A DNA stretch of 64,000 nucleotides from Ensifer sp. USDA 6670 (GTDB taxonomy: Bacteria; Pseudomonadota; Alphaproteobacteria; Rhizobiales; Rhizobiaceae), in NCBI GenBank assembly GCA_000421085.1, contig ATWE01000010.1, positions 1 to 64,000 on the forward strand, read 5' to 3'. How positions within the stretch are numbered: position 1 is the stretch's first letter; each line of letters starts with the position of its first letter. A program made the translations under genes and the position numbers. Of the stretch, positions 38,271 through 46,751 are shown piece after piece. Below the pieces are notes generated by a model that worked only from the letters and a program-made list of their open reading frames with translations, searched no databases and had not been told where the DNA came from.

Positions 38271-38861
38271 ATGTTCCGGGCTCTTTCCTCAACGACGGTG
38301 CGCTGGCGTCCGCTCGAAGGGGAAGGGCTCGAACATCTGACGCTCAGGACTTTCGACACATCGCTCGGCGCGGCCATCCGCGCCGAAAGCGTTCTCATCG
38401 GTGAACGCAACGCAACGCCCTATGGCGTCCGCTACCGAATCGACTGCGATGCCGGCTGGCGCGTCTTTTCCTTTCTCATAGAAACGACCCAAGGGCAGAG
38501 GCTGCACCTCATGTCCGATCGGCACGGCCATTGGCGTAAAGCAGACGGAACGGCCCTGCCGCAATTCGACGGCTGCGTCGATATCGACCTCGCCGGCACG
38601 CCCTTCACGAACACGCTGCCGATCCGCCGCCTGGGCCTCACCCGGCAATCCGGCACCGCGAGGCTCAACATGCTTTACGTGCCCTTCGACAGCTTCGAAC
38701 CGACCGTCGACGGCCAGCATTATACCTGCCTCGACGACGGCAGGCTCTACCGTTACGAGGCGGCGGACCGCAGCTTCACGGCGGACCTGCCGGTGGACGA
38801 GGATGGCCTCGTCATCGACTACCCTACCCTTTTCCAGAGACTATCACCGGAGACCATCTGA
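38271..38861 (+). CDS. Putative glycolipid-binding family protein (DUF1089-like)
   Basis: This 196-residue protein starts [20 protein letters not shown] and shows the family's landmarks: [12 protein letters not shown]-like and [14 protein letters not shown] strands, [27 protein letters not shown] and LYRYEA. Pfam calls the family putative glycolipid-binding, but no biochemical role is secure. It starts 6 bases after the gap stop and shares one base with the pgk start, so it is embedded in the gap-pgk operon. That placement suggests co-expression rather than a metabolic role. Confidence 0.78.
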   Translation: MFRALSSTTVRWRPLEGEGLEHLTLRTFDTSLGAAIRAESVLIGERNATPYGVRYRIDCDAGWRVFSFLIETTQGQRLHLMSDRHGHWRKADGTALPQFDGCVDIDLAGTPFTNTLPIRRLGLTRQSGTARLNMLYVPFDSFEPTVDGQHYTCLDDGRLYRYEAADRSFTADLPVDEDGLVIDYPTLFQRLSPETI

Positions 38862-40060
38862 TGACTTTCAAGACTCTCGACGATCTGACCGACATCGCCG
38901 GCAAGCGCGTTCTCGTGCGCGTCGATCTGAACGTGCCTGTCAAGGACGGCCAGGTGACCGACACCACCCGCATCGAGCGCGTGGCGCCGACCATTCGCGA
39001 ACTCTCCGAGAAGGGCGCGAAAGTCGTTCTGCTCGCGCATTTCGGCCGGCCGAAGGGCGAGCCCGTCGCCGACATGTCGTTGAAGGCGATCGCCTCCGCC
39101 GTCGAGGAGATCCTCGACCAGCGCGTCTATTTCGCTGCCGACTGCATCGGCGACAAGGCCGCCAACGCCATTGCCGAATTGAACGACGGCGAAGTGCTGC
39201 TGCTCGAGAATACCCGCTTCCACAAAGGCGAGGAGAAGAACGATCCGGACTTCGTGACGGCGCTTGCCGCCAATGGCGACATCTATGTCAACGACGCCTT
39301 CTCCGCCGCCCATCGCGCCCACGCCTCGACCGAGGGGCTTGCCCATCACCTTCCCGCCTATGCCGGCCGCACCATGCAGGCAGAGCTCGAAGCGCTTGAA
39401 AAGGGGCTCGGCAATCCGAAGCGCCCGGTCGTCGCGATCGTCGGCGGCGCCAAGGTCTCGACCAAGATCGACCTTCTGCAGAACCTCGTGAAGAAGGTCG
39501 ACGCGCTCGTCATCGGCGGCGGCATGGCCAACACCTTCCTGGCAGCGCAAGGCGTTGATGTCGGAAAGTCGCTCTGCGAGCACGATCTTGCGGAGACCGC
39601 CAAGGCCATCCTCTCGGCCGCCTCGGAAGCGGGATGCGCAATCGTGCTTCCGGTCGACGGCGTCGTTGCCCGTGAGTTCAAGGCCGGTGCCGACAACGAG
39701 GTCGTCGATATCAACGCCATCCCTGCCGACGCCATGGTGCTCGACGTCGGGCCGAAATCGATAGAGGCCATCAACGAATGGATCTCGCGCGCCGAAACGC
39801 TCGTGTGGAACGGTCCGCTCGGCGCCTTCGAGATCGCGCCTTTCGACAGGGCGACCGTGGCAGCCGCAAAACACGCGGCATCCCGCACGCGCGCAGGCTC
39901 GCTCGTCTCCGTCGCCGGCGGCGGCGACACGGTCGCAGCACTCAACCATGCCGAGGTCGCGGACGATTTCACCTATGTCTCGACCGCCGGCGGGGCCTTC
40001 CTCGAATGGATGGAGGGCAAGCCCTTGCCGGGCGTCGATATTCTCCGGCAGCGGAACTGA
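38861..40060 (+). CDS. pgk: Phosphoglycerate kinase
   Basis: PGK transfers phosphate between 1,3-bisphosphoglycerate and ADP. The 399-residue monomeric enzyme has the N-terminal signature [20 protein letters not shown], the substrate-binding HFGRPKG, the [13 protein letters not shown] loop, and the C-terminal nucleotide site GGGDTVAAL. Its start overlaps the previous stop (TGATG). A RIME-like repeat follows 11 bases after its stop and probably ends the operon transcript. Confidence 0.97.
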   Translation: MTFKTLDDLTDIAGKRVLVRVDLNVPVKDGQVTDTTRIERVAPTIRELSEKGAKVVLLAHFGRPKGEPVADMSLKAIASAVEEILDQRVYFAADCIGDKAANAIAELNDGEVLLLENTRFHKGEEKNDPDFVTALAANGDIYVNDAFSAAHRAHASTEGLAHHLPAYAGRTMQAELEALEKGLGNPKRPVVAIVGGAKVSTKIDLLQNLVKKVDALVIGGGMANTFLAAQGVDVGKSLCEHDLAETAKAILSAASEAGCAIVLPVDGVVAREFKAGADNEVVDINAIPADAMVLDVGPKSIEAINEWISRAETLVWNGPLGAFEIAPFDRATVAAAKHAASRTRAGSLVSVAGGGDTVAALNHAEVADDFTYVSTAGGAFLEWMEGKPLPGVDILRQRN

Positions 40061-40070
40061 GCTCGGCACC

Positions 40071-40185
40071 AGCCCCTCATCCGGCCTGCCGGCCACCTTC
40101 TCCCCGCAAGCGGGGCGAAGGTGATGCGCGGCGACTTTCAGTCCCCTCTCCCGTCGGAACGGAGAGAGGGTTAGGGCGAGGGGCT
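40071..40185. repeat. RIME-like intergenic element between pgk and fba
   Basis: The ends AGCCCCTC (40071-40078) and GAGGGGCT (40178-40185) are perfect inverted repeats. Inside are a CGGCCTGCCGG palindrome, the hairpin CCTTCTCCCCGC-AA-GCGGGGCGAAGG, and a second hairpin CCCTCTCC...GGAGAGAGGG. The architecture is that of rhizobial intergenic mosaic elements. The following 40186-40300 is AT-rich and probably holds the fba promoter. Confidence 0.8.
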
Positions 40186-40304
40186 TTCTGACCTGACCAT
40201 CAAAATAATTACGAATTTTCAAACGATTAAAATTATTTAAATCGGTTTAGCCCGTTTTACTGCCATTTTCCCGCACGGTATCTTCTGTTAACGCGCCTTT
40301 GTTC

Positions 40305-40335
40305 CTGAGGTGCGAACGACGCTTTCGCGCCTCAG
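40305..40335 (+). repeat. Hairpin in the fba leader
   Basis: CTGAGGTGCGAA (40305-40316) pairs with TTCGCGCCTCAG (40324-40335) over 12 bp with one T-G wobble. It lies 60 bases before the fba start with no T-run, so it is not a plain terminator; it may be a leader structure. Confidence 0.55.
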
Positions 40336-40395
40336 TTCGAGATTGGCTTCATTCGCTGTTCCGCTGATGATCGGCGCTGTGTGTAGGAGAAGAAT

Positions 40396-41421
40396 ATGAG
40401 CGAAAGACTGGAAGACATTGCGGTTGCCATGGTCGCCAATGGCCGGGGCCTGCTCGCTGCAGACGAGTCGACCGCAACGATCAAGAAGCGCTTCGACAGC
40501 ATCGGCCTGGAGTCCACCGAGACCTCGCGCCGCGACTATCGCGAGATGCTGCTGCGCTCGGACGATGCAATGCGCGAGTATATCTCCGGCGTCATCCTCT
40601 ATGAGGAAACACTGTTCCAGAAGGCTGCGGACGGCACGCCCCTCGCCGACGTCATCCGCAACGCGGGCTCGATCCCGGGGATCAAGGTCGACACCGGTGC
40701 CAAGCCGATGGCCCATTTCCCGAACGAAACGATAACCGAAGGCCTCGACGGGCTCGCCGCCCGTCTTGCCGGATATCATGAGGCCGGCGCCCGCTTCGCC
40801 AAATGGCGGGGCGTGATTGCGATTTCCGACGCTCTTCCGAGCTGGGGCGCGATCAGGGCCAATGCCCATGCGCTTGCCCGTTATGCCGCGCTCTGCCAGG
40901 AGGCGAAGATCGTACCGATCGTGGAGCCGGAAGTGCTGATGGATGGCGCCCCCGGGGATCACTCGATCGAGCGCTCGGAAGAAGTCACCGAATGGGTCCT
41001 GCGCACCGTCTTCGAGGAACTTGGCGAGCTCCGCGTCAAACTTGAGGGCATGATCTTGAAACCGAGCATGGTGATCGACGGCAAGAAGGCGCGCAAAGCG
41101 TCCGTCGACGAGGTCGCCGAACGCACCATCAAGGTGCTGAAGCGCACCGTTCCGGCGGCTGTTCCCGGCATCGCCTTCCTCTCCGGCGGACAGTCGACCG
41201 AAGAGGCGACGGCCCACCTTTCGGCCATGAACGCGGCGCACGACCTGCCCTGGAAGCTTACCTTCTCCTATGGCCGGGCACTGCAGCAGGAAGCGCTCAA
41301 TGCCTGGGGCGGAAAGTCGGAAAACGTCGCGGCCGGCCAGCGCGCCTTCGCCCATCGCGCCAAGATGTGCAGCCTCGCCGCCAAGGGAAGCTGGACGAAG
41401 GACTTCGAAAAAGCCGCCTGA
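40396..41421 (+). CDS. fba: Class I fructose-bisphosphate aldolase
   Basis: This Schiff-base aldolase of 341 residues cleaves fructose-1,6-bisphosphate to triose phosphates. It shows GRGLLAADESTATIKKRFDS near the N-terminus, GVILYEETLFQ, VPIVEPEVLMDG, the Schiff-base Lys K222 in GMILKPSM, and FLSGGQSTEEAT. Class I aldolases are the animal-type enzymes and are common in rhizobia. GGAGAAG precedes the ATG. It lies downstream of pgk but is separated by a RIME-like element and an AT-rich leader, so it probably has its own promoter. It ends at a clear terminator. Confidence 0.96.
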   Translation: MSERLEDIAVAMVANGRGLLAADESTATIKKRFDSIGLESTETSRRDYREMLLRSDDAMREYISGVILYEETLFQKAADGTPLADVIRNAGSIPGIKVDTGAKPMAHFPNETITEGLDGLAARLAGYHEAGARFAKWRGVIAISDALPSWGAIRANAHALARYAALCQEAKIVPIVEPEVLMDGAPGDHSIERSEEVTEWVLRTVFEELGELRVKLEGMILKPSMVIDGKKARKASVDEVAERTIKVLKRTVPAAVPGIAFLSGGQSTEEATAHLSAMNAAHDLPWKLTFSYGRALQQEALNAWGGKSENVAAGQRAFAHRAKMCSLAAKGSWTKDFEKAA

Positions 41422-41450
41422 GCGCCAAAATAGTTAGAGGGAGAGAGGAG

Positions 41451-41485
41451 AGGCCCGGTGACAGCGATGCCGCCGGGCCTTTTTG
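41451..41485 (+). terminator. Rho-independent terminator of fba
   Basis: AGGCCCGG (41451-41458) pairs with CCGGGCCT (41473-41480), followed by TTTTT. It lies 30 bases after the fba stop. Confidence 0.85.
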
Positions 41486-41594
41486 CGTGGCGCCGCCTTG
41501 CGCCTCGACAATTGTCAGGGAGACAAGTTCGCTGTTTCGGCAGCGCCAGCGACGACTTTAAATCATCGCCATCTGCGACCGACCAGAGGGCCCC

Positions 41595-42512
41595 ATGAGC
41601 ACCGTCTCCTTCGTTACCGTCGACGTCTTCACGGCCGAGCGCTTCGCCGGCAATCAGCTTGCCGTCATCCCGGATGCGCGGGGCTTGAGCGAGGCCCGGA
41701 TGCAGGCGATCGCCACCGAGTTCGGCTATTCCGAAGTCACCTTCGTCCTTCCGCCCGAAAATCCGGAGAACACTGCGCGCGTGCGCATCTTCACGCCGAC
41801 GACCGAAGTGCCTTTCGCCGGCCACCCGAATGTCGGCACGGCCTTCGTGCTCGGCCGGCAACAGGAGATCTTCGGTCGCAAGCCGGGCGGCGCATTGCGT
41901 TTCGAGGAAAAGGCCGGCCTGGTCGATGTGACCCTTCTCCGCAGTGACGGCATCGTCACGGGCGCAAGGATCGTCGCCCCGCAGGCGCTGCAAATCGGAC
42001 CCGCCATAGACGCGCCCACGATCGCCGCCTGCGCCTCGCTGCGCCAGGACGACCTCATCGACCGGACTCATCGGCCGGTGCGCATTTCGGTCGGACTGCC
42101 CTTCGCCGTTGCGGAGGTGCGCGACCTGGACGCCCTTTCGACCGCGCGGCCCAACGTCTCGGCCTTCGAGGAGGCTAATGTCCGCTATCCGCTTGCGGAA
42201 GACAGCTTCAGCCTGTTTCTCTATGCCCGCACGCGCGAGCGGCCCGGCCACGTAAGGGCACGCATGTTCGCGCCGCTCGACAACGTCATCGAGGATCCGG
42301 CAACCGGCAGCGCTTCGGCGGCGCTCGGCGCTTACCTCGTCTCGCTGCTTCCCGAGGCCGACGCGGAGGTCGAACTCGTCATCGAACAGGGCGTGGAAAT
42401 GGGGCGCCGCAGCCTCATCACGGTCGGGGTCGACAAGAGGAACGGCACAGTCCGCAAGGTCAGCGTCTCGGGCGACTGCGTTTCGGCGATGCGCGGGGAG
42501 ATCGAGATCTGA
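41595..42512 (+). CDS. PhzF-family isomerase/epimerase-like protein
   Basis: This 305-residue protein has the diaminopimelate-epimerase-like double fold of the PhzF family. The opening VDVFTAERFAGNQLAVIPDA, the active-site Glu in SEVTFVL, the FTPTTEVPFAGHPNVGTAFV motif and the C-terminal EDPATGSASAALGAYL are all diagnostic. PhzF of Pseudomonas isomerises a phenazine precursor, but most family members, including this one, have unknown substrates and no phenazine genes are nearby. It stands alone and converges with the cyclase gene, with 12 bases between the stops. Confidence 0.88.
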   Translation: MSTVSFVTVDVFTAERFAGNQLAVIPDARGLSEARMQAIATEFGYSEVTFVLPPENPENTARVRIFTPTTEVPFAGHPNVGTAFVLGRQQEIFGRKPGGALRFEEKAGLVDVTLLRSDGIVTGARIVAPQALQIGPAIDAPTIAACASLRQDDLIDRTHRPVRISVGLPFAVAEVRDLDALSTARPNVSAFEEANVRYPLAEDSFSLFLYARTRERPGHVRARMFAPLDNVIEDPATGSASAALGAYLVSLLPEADAEVELVIEQGVEMGRRSLITVGVDKRNGTVRKVSVSGDCVSAMRGEIEI

Positions 42513-42524
42513 TCGCCGATATGT

Positions 42525-44429
42525 TCAGCGCCTCCCGTCCTTGCACTCTGCGAACGCGTCGAGGAGCGCGCGGAAGCGCGGATCGTCGCGGATGAGGTCC
42601 AGATCCGGGTCCTGGTTGAACCACTGGACATGGTAGCTGGAGCTCTGCGGCACCACGGCTTCCAGCAGTTCCAGCGCACGCTCGCCCTCGCCGAGGAGCG
42701 AATGAACGCAGGCTGCATTGTACTGCGCGACGATATCGTCCGGATCGATCGCCAGCGCGCGGGAAACCCATTCCCTCGCACGTTCCGCCTCGCCGATATG
42801 CGCCAGCGCCAATGCACCGCGATGCGCCGGACTGGCATTCTCGGGGTTCCGCTCCATTGCGCTTTGCGCTCTTTCGATGCCGATCCGCGCCCAGCGCTGG
42901 CGCTCGGTCTCCATACCCAGCGACAGGTAGCAACCCATCAAATGGATCGGCGAGAAATAATCGTCCGACCGGATTTGCGCCGCGCGCTCGAAGAAACCGA
43001 TCGCTTCGCGGAATTGACCCTGCGCGAAGAGGAAACGGCCGTAATATAGATTCGCCTCATAGAGCGAAGGATCAAGCGCCAGTGCCTGGAGAAACTCACG
43101 CCTTGCCTCCTCCGTCTGGCCGTCGTGGTTCAAGGCGAGCCCGCGCGAGGCATGCGCTTCCGCCAGGTTCGGATCGAGTGCGAGCGCCCTGGCGCTCATG
43201 TCGAGTATGCTCTCCAGCGGAAACTCCTTTTCGTGCCAGTCCCTGATCGCACATTCGCACTCGGCGATGCCGGCATAGGCACGCGCATAGTTCGGGTCGA
43301 GCTCGACGGCCTTCAGGAACATGCGGCGTGCGAGCAGCAGATAGGGTCGTGTCCAGGTATGGGAGAACTGCCTGCCGCGGAGATAGTAGGTATAGGCCTC
43401 GACCGAAGTCGTCGGGTCGCTTTCGATCGCCCTTTTCTCCTCCGGCAGAAGCTTTATCTTGAGCTGGTCGACGATGGCGTGCGTGATCTCGTCCTGAATT
43501 TCGAAAATATCCGTTAGGTCGCGGTCGTAACGGTCGGCCCAGAGATGTCCGCCGGTCTGCGCATCGATCAACTGGCCGGTGATGCGCACGCGCCCGCCCG
43601 CCTTGCGCACGCTGCCTTCGAGGATGAAGCGAACGCCCAGTTCATGGGCGATCTGCTTAACCTTCACGGACTTGCCCTTGTAGGTGAAGACGGTGTTGCG
43701 GGCGACGACGTGCAGGCGCGAAATCTTCGAAAGGTCGGTGATGACGTCCTCCGTGATGCCGTCGGAGAAATATTCCTGCTCGGGATCATGGCTCATATTG
43801 GTGAAGGGCAGGACGGCGATCGATAATTCGTAACCGCGGTCGACCACGCCGGACGGTTCCCCACGCTTGCCGACCGAATTTTCTCCGAGAGACACCGTAT
43901 AGACGCGTACGGTCGATGCGATGTTCTTCAGGCTGTATTCGCCCTTGTCGATGAAACCGACATCGAGCCTCGATCCGACATGGTCGCGCACGGAGGCGGA
44001 AACGGCGATGCCGGAAGGATCGGCAAGCCCTTCGAGCCGTGCCGCGACATTGACGCCGTCGCCGAAGATGTCGCCGTCCTCGACGATCACGTCGCCGAGA
44101 TGGATGCCGATCCTGAGTTCGATGCGCCTGCTCTTCGGCAAGCCTTCGTTGCAGGCGAGCATACCGCGCTGAATGGCGGCGGCACAGGCAACAGCGTTCA
44201 CCACGCTCGAAAACTCGACGAGCATGCTGTCTCCTGCCAGCTTGACGATACGGCCTTTATGATCGGCGATCCTGGGCTCCAGCAGCTCGCGGCGGTGGCG
44301 CTTCAGCGCGGCGAGCGTGCCAGCCTCATCCGCTCCCATGAGGCGGCTATAGCCCACGACATCGGCTGCGAGAATGGCGGTGAGACGACGTTCCAACAGA
44401 GCCTCGATCTTCATCTTGTGGCCGAGCAC
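42525..44429 (-). CDS. Class III adenylate cyclase with TolB-like and TPR domains
   Basis: This 634-residue signalling protein resembles the many rhizobial Cya proteins. The N-terminal cyclase domain (about 12-180) has AILAADVVGYSRLM with the metal-binding Asp at 23, KLAGDSMLVEF with the second Asp, and FGDGVNVAARLEGLA. A TolB-like N-terminal domain follows (LSIAVLPFTNMSHDPEQEYF) with ILEGSVRKAGGRVRITGQLI. TPR repeats fill about 355-620 (PNYARAYAGIAECE, PNLAEAHASRGLALNHDG). It has no membrane helix and is probably cytoplasmic. The GTG at 44429 has AAAAGG 10 bases upstream; the ATG at 44414 is an alternative. Confidence 0.88.
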   Translation of the reverse strand: MLGHKMKIEALLERRLTAILAADVVGYSRLMGADEAGTLAALKRHRRELLEPRIADHKGRIVKLAGDSMLVEFSSVVNAVACAAAIQRGMLACNEGLPKSRRIELRIGIHLGDVIVEDGDIFGDGVNVAARLEGLADPSGIAVSASVRDHVGSRLDVGFIDKGEYSLKNIASTVRVYTVSLGENSVGKRGEPSGVVDRGYELSIAVLPFTNMSHDPEQEYFSDGITEDVITDLSKISRLHVVARNTVFTYKGKSVKVKQIAHELGVRFILEGSVRKAGGRVRITGQLIDAQTGGHLWADRYDRDLTDIFEIQDEITHAIVDQLKIKLLPEEKRAIESDPTTSVEAYTYYLRGRQFSHTWTRPYLLLARRMFLKAVELDPNYARAYAGIAECECAIRDWHEKEFPLESILDMSARALALDPNLAEAHASRGLALNHDGQTEEARREFLQALALDPSLYEANLYYGRFLFAQGQFREAIGFFERAAQIRSDDYFSPIHLMGCYLSLGMETERQRWARIGIERAQSAMERNPENASPAHRGALALAHIGEAERAREWVSRALAIDPDDIVAQYNAACVHSLLGEGERALELLEAVVPQSSSYHVQWFNQDPDLDLIRDDPRFRALLDAFAECKDGRR

Positions 44430-44575
44430 GGTAATTTAACCTTTTCCTGTCGTCATGTCGTGCGGAGATAGAGCAACTTGACCGCGACAATAGCGCGGCC
44501 CTTGCCCAAGTTGCTGTTTCTCGGGGAACGCCGAAGCCGCCGGACTGCGAAATCTCGCGCGGCACCGCAGGAGCC

Positions 44576-44731
44576 TCAAGGACGCACGAGCACCGTGACC
44601 ATCATCACGGCGATGGCGAAGACGGCAATCTTCCAGAAATCGCGGCGCTGCCTGAGGCCCGGATAGCCGAGCGGCTTGATGAGCTGGACGCACATGGCCA
44701 GCAGCAGGAGAACCGTCAGTGCCTTTGACAT
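44576..44731 (-). CDS. Small two-helix membrane protein (51 residues)
   Basis: A short minus-strand gene encodes MSKALTVLLLLAMCVQLIKP followed by LGYPGLRQRRDFWKIAVFAI and AVMMVTVLVRP. Two hydrophobic helices (about 4-18 and 34-48) flank a charged loop. The pattern KPLG-x-PGLR-x-R-x-DFWKIA recurs, as far as I recall, in small conserved Rhizobiaceae proteins of unknown function. It lies divergent from the MFS transporter gene and upstream of the cyclase gene. No function can be assigned. Confidence 0.7.
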   Translation of the reverse strand: MSKALTVLLLLAMCVQLIKPLGYPGLRQRRDFWKIAVFAIAVMMVTVLVRP

Positions 44732-44912
44732 TCGCTCATTTCCGGGAAGATGCGCCGCAATGGGAGCGACGTCATACGGACGTCACTTTTCGTCGCATAG
44801 AGGGCTATTGTTTTCGCGGCCGATTTGCAATGACCGGTGGTATTGATTTCCATCGGCAGAGCGGCGGTCCTCGTCACGAGACGCCGAAGGGCGAAGGAAT
44901 TCCGGGTGGACG

Positions 44913-46214
44913 ATGAGAAATAACCTGCTTCCCGTTGCCGCGCTGCTGCTTGGCACCCTGTTTCTCTTCCTCGGAAACGGCCTGCAGGGGCTGCTTCTGC
45001 CGGTGCGCGGCACCGCGGAGGGCTATCCGACAACCATCCTCGGCCTGTTCGGCACACTCTGGGCCACCGGTTTCGTGCTTGGCTGCTTCTTCGCGCCGAA
45101 TGTCGTCAAGCGCATCGGGCATGTGCGCGCCTTCAGCGTGTTCACGGCGCTGATCGCCATCGTTTCGCTGCTGACGGGCATTCTGATCGATCCGATCTGG
45201 TGGCTGGCGCTCCGCGCGGTCACGGGTTTCTCCACTGCCGGAACTTCGATGATCATCGAAAGCTGGCTGAACGAGCGCGCCACCAATGAGAGCCGCGGCG
45301 TGATCTTCTCGCTCTATATCGCCATCACCCTTTTCGGCGTCGTCGGCGGCCAGATGATGATTCCCTTCGGCGAGACGTCGACGACCTTCTTCTTCATGAT
45401 CTGCGGCATTCTCTACTGCGTGGCCATGCTGCCGACGCTGTTGTCCAGGGCCGCCTCGCCGCAGCCGCTGAAACAGGTCCGCCTCGATCTGCGCGGCCTC
45501 TACCGCAACTCGCCGGTTTCCTTCCTCGGCATCCTCCTCATCGGCATCGCCAACGGCGCCTTCGGCACGCTCGGCGCGGTCTTCGGCCGCCAGGCCGGGC
45601 TGTCGGACAGCACCGTCGCGGCGATGATGAGCGTCGCGATCTTCTCGGGCGCCGTCATGCAGCTGCCGGCCGGCCGCATCTCCGACCGCATCGACCGCCG
45701 CTATGTGCTTGCCGCGCTCGCCGGGGTCGGCGCTTTCGCCGGCCTGCTGATCTTCCTCGTCGAGCCCGGTCAGGTCTGGATCGTTCTGACATTGATCGCG
45801 ATCTACGGCGCAGCCGCCAATGCGCTCTACCCGATCGCGGTTTCCCACGCCAACGACTTCGCGACCCCCGAGGATTTCGTGAAGGTTTCAGGCGGGCTCC
45901 TGCTGCTCTACGGCATCGGCACGATTATCGGCCCGACGATCGGCGGGCCGATAATGACCGCCAGCGGACCTTATGGCCTCTTCATGATCACCGCCTGTGC
46001 GCATATGCTGATCACTGCCTATGCGATCGTCCGCAGCCGCCGGCGCGCACCGGTGCCCGCGGCCGAGCGCGAAAACTTCTCGCCGGTCAATGCCGGCACC
46101 GCCACGACGCCGGAGAGCCTGCAGCTCTCGCCGCGTGCGGCTCCGCTTGAGGAACTGCCGGACGAAGGCGCCGACGATCCCCAGGAAGAGGAGAGATCGA
46201 ATGAGCCTGTATGA
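44913..46214 (+). CDS. Major facilitator superfamily transporter (YcaD-like)
   Basis: This 433-residue protein has twelve predicted membrane helices, from LLPVAALLLGTLFLFLGNGL to GLFMITACAHMLITAYAIV. The MFS motif A-like loop GRISDRIDRRYVL lies between helices 8 and 9, and RAVTGFSTAGTSMIIESWLN is typical of the YcaD group. Substrate is unknown. A hydrophilic Glu/Pro-rich cytoplasmic tail of about 55 residues is unusual for the group. Its 3' end overlaps the DUF1192 gene by 14 bases, so the two are co-transcribed. Confidence 0.88.
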   Translation: MRNNLLPVAALLLGTLFLFLGNGLQGLLLPVRGTAEGYPTTILGLFGTLWATGFVLGCFFAPNVVKRIGHVRAFSVFTALIAIVSLLTGILIDPIWWLALRAVTGFSTAGTSMIIESWLNERATNESRGVIFSLYIAITLFGVVGGQMMIPFGETSTTFFFMICGILYCVAMLPTLLSRAASPQPLKQVRLDLRGLYRNSPVSFLGILLIGIANGAFGTLGAVFGRQAGLSDSTVAAMMSVAIFSGAVMQLPAGRISDRIDRRYVLAALAGVGAFAGLLIFLVEPGQVWIVLTLIAIYGAAANALYPIAVSHANDFATPEDFVKVSGGLLLLYGIGTIIGPTIGGPIMTASGPYGLFMITACAHMLITAYAIVRSRRRAPVPAAERENFSPVNAGTATTPESLQLSPRAAPLEELPDEGADDPQEEERSNEPV

Positions 46215-46389
46215 CGAGGATCAACCGAAAAAGAAGACCGAGCACGAGATCGGCAGCGATCTTTCGCTGCTCTCCGTGGACGAGTTGAACGCGCGCATCG
46301 CGCTTCTGACGGAGGAAATTGCAAGGCTCGAAGCGGAAAGGAACCGCAAATCGGCGAGCCGTTCGGCCGCCGAAAGCCTTTTCCGTTGA
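46201..46389 (+). CDS. DUF1192 family small protein
   Basis: This 62-residue protein starts MSLYDEDQPKKKTEHEIGSD and continues LSLLSVDELNARIALLTEEI then ARLEAERNRKSASR, a short coiled coil. DUF1192 is a conserved alphaproteobacterial family of unknown function. It overlaps the transporter gene in another frame by 14 bases. A terminator follows at 46551. Confidence 0.85.
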   Translation: MSLYDEDQPKKKTEHEIGSDLSLLSVDELNARIALLTEEIARLEAERNRKSASRSAAESLFR

Positions 46390-46439
46390 GCGCGGATGGA
46401 ATGGTTCAAGGACTTTTAATCCAGAAGAATGCTTGGGCT

Positions 46440-46454
46440 TTAACCGCAAATTAA
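46440..46454 (+). promoter_or_regulatory. CtrA-type box, copy 1
   Basis: TTAACCGCAAATTAA is a perfect TTAA-N7-TTAA match to the CtrA cell-cycle regulator consensus. It lies about 310 bases upstream of the DUF1465 start and between DUF1192 and the terminator at 46551, so its target gene is unclear. Confidence 0.55.
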
Positions 46455-46550
46455 GCATTTTCTGCGATTGTCCGAGCATCCGGTCCTTCCGGACTCAGAC
46501 AATTTCACCGACTGGCGAATGGGTCTGATTTTTCTCCCTGTTTTACCTTG

Positions 46551-46578
46551 AGAGCCGCTTCACGCGGCTCTTTTTTTG
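46551..46578 (+). terminator. Rho-independent terminator after DUF1192
   Basis: AGAGCCGC (46551-46558), loop TTCAC, and GCGGCTCT (46564-46571) form an 8-bp stem followed by TTTTTTT. It lies 160 bases after the DUF1192 stop, leaving room for a short untranslated or independent transcript containing the first CtrA box. Confidence 0.88.
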
Positions 46579-46613
46579 CTTTGCGACAGGTGGCCTGCAA
46601 AGAAGTGTGGAGA

Positions 46614-46629
46614 TTAACCCTTTCTTAAG
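46614..46629 (+). promoter_or_regulatory. CtrA-type box, copy 2, upstream of DUF1465
   Basis: TTAACCCTTTCTTAAG is a second perfect TTAA-N7-TTAA. It lies just beyond the terminator and 123 bases before the DUF1465 ATG, well placed for a promoter of that gene. Two perfect sites within 190 bases in high-GC DNA are unlikely by chance. Confidence 0.65.
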
Positions 46630-46751
46630 AATGCCCTTGCGCGGAATGCGGTATGGGATCATTCTTCGAGCATGGAGGGGCCTCAGGAAACTTTTCCCAG
46701 AGACGCCCGTTACCTGACAGTCGTGATGCGTTGGAACCAGGGAATACAGGC

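Noticed and set aside
40211-40240. CtrA-like site TTAAAATTATTTAA upstream of fba
   Set aside because: The spacing between TTAA halves is 6, not 7, and the stretch is simply AT-rich.
41595-42512. Phenazine biosynthesis gene
   Set aside because: Only the generic PhzF fold is present; no other phenazine gene is in the neighbourhood.
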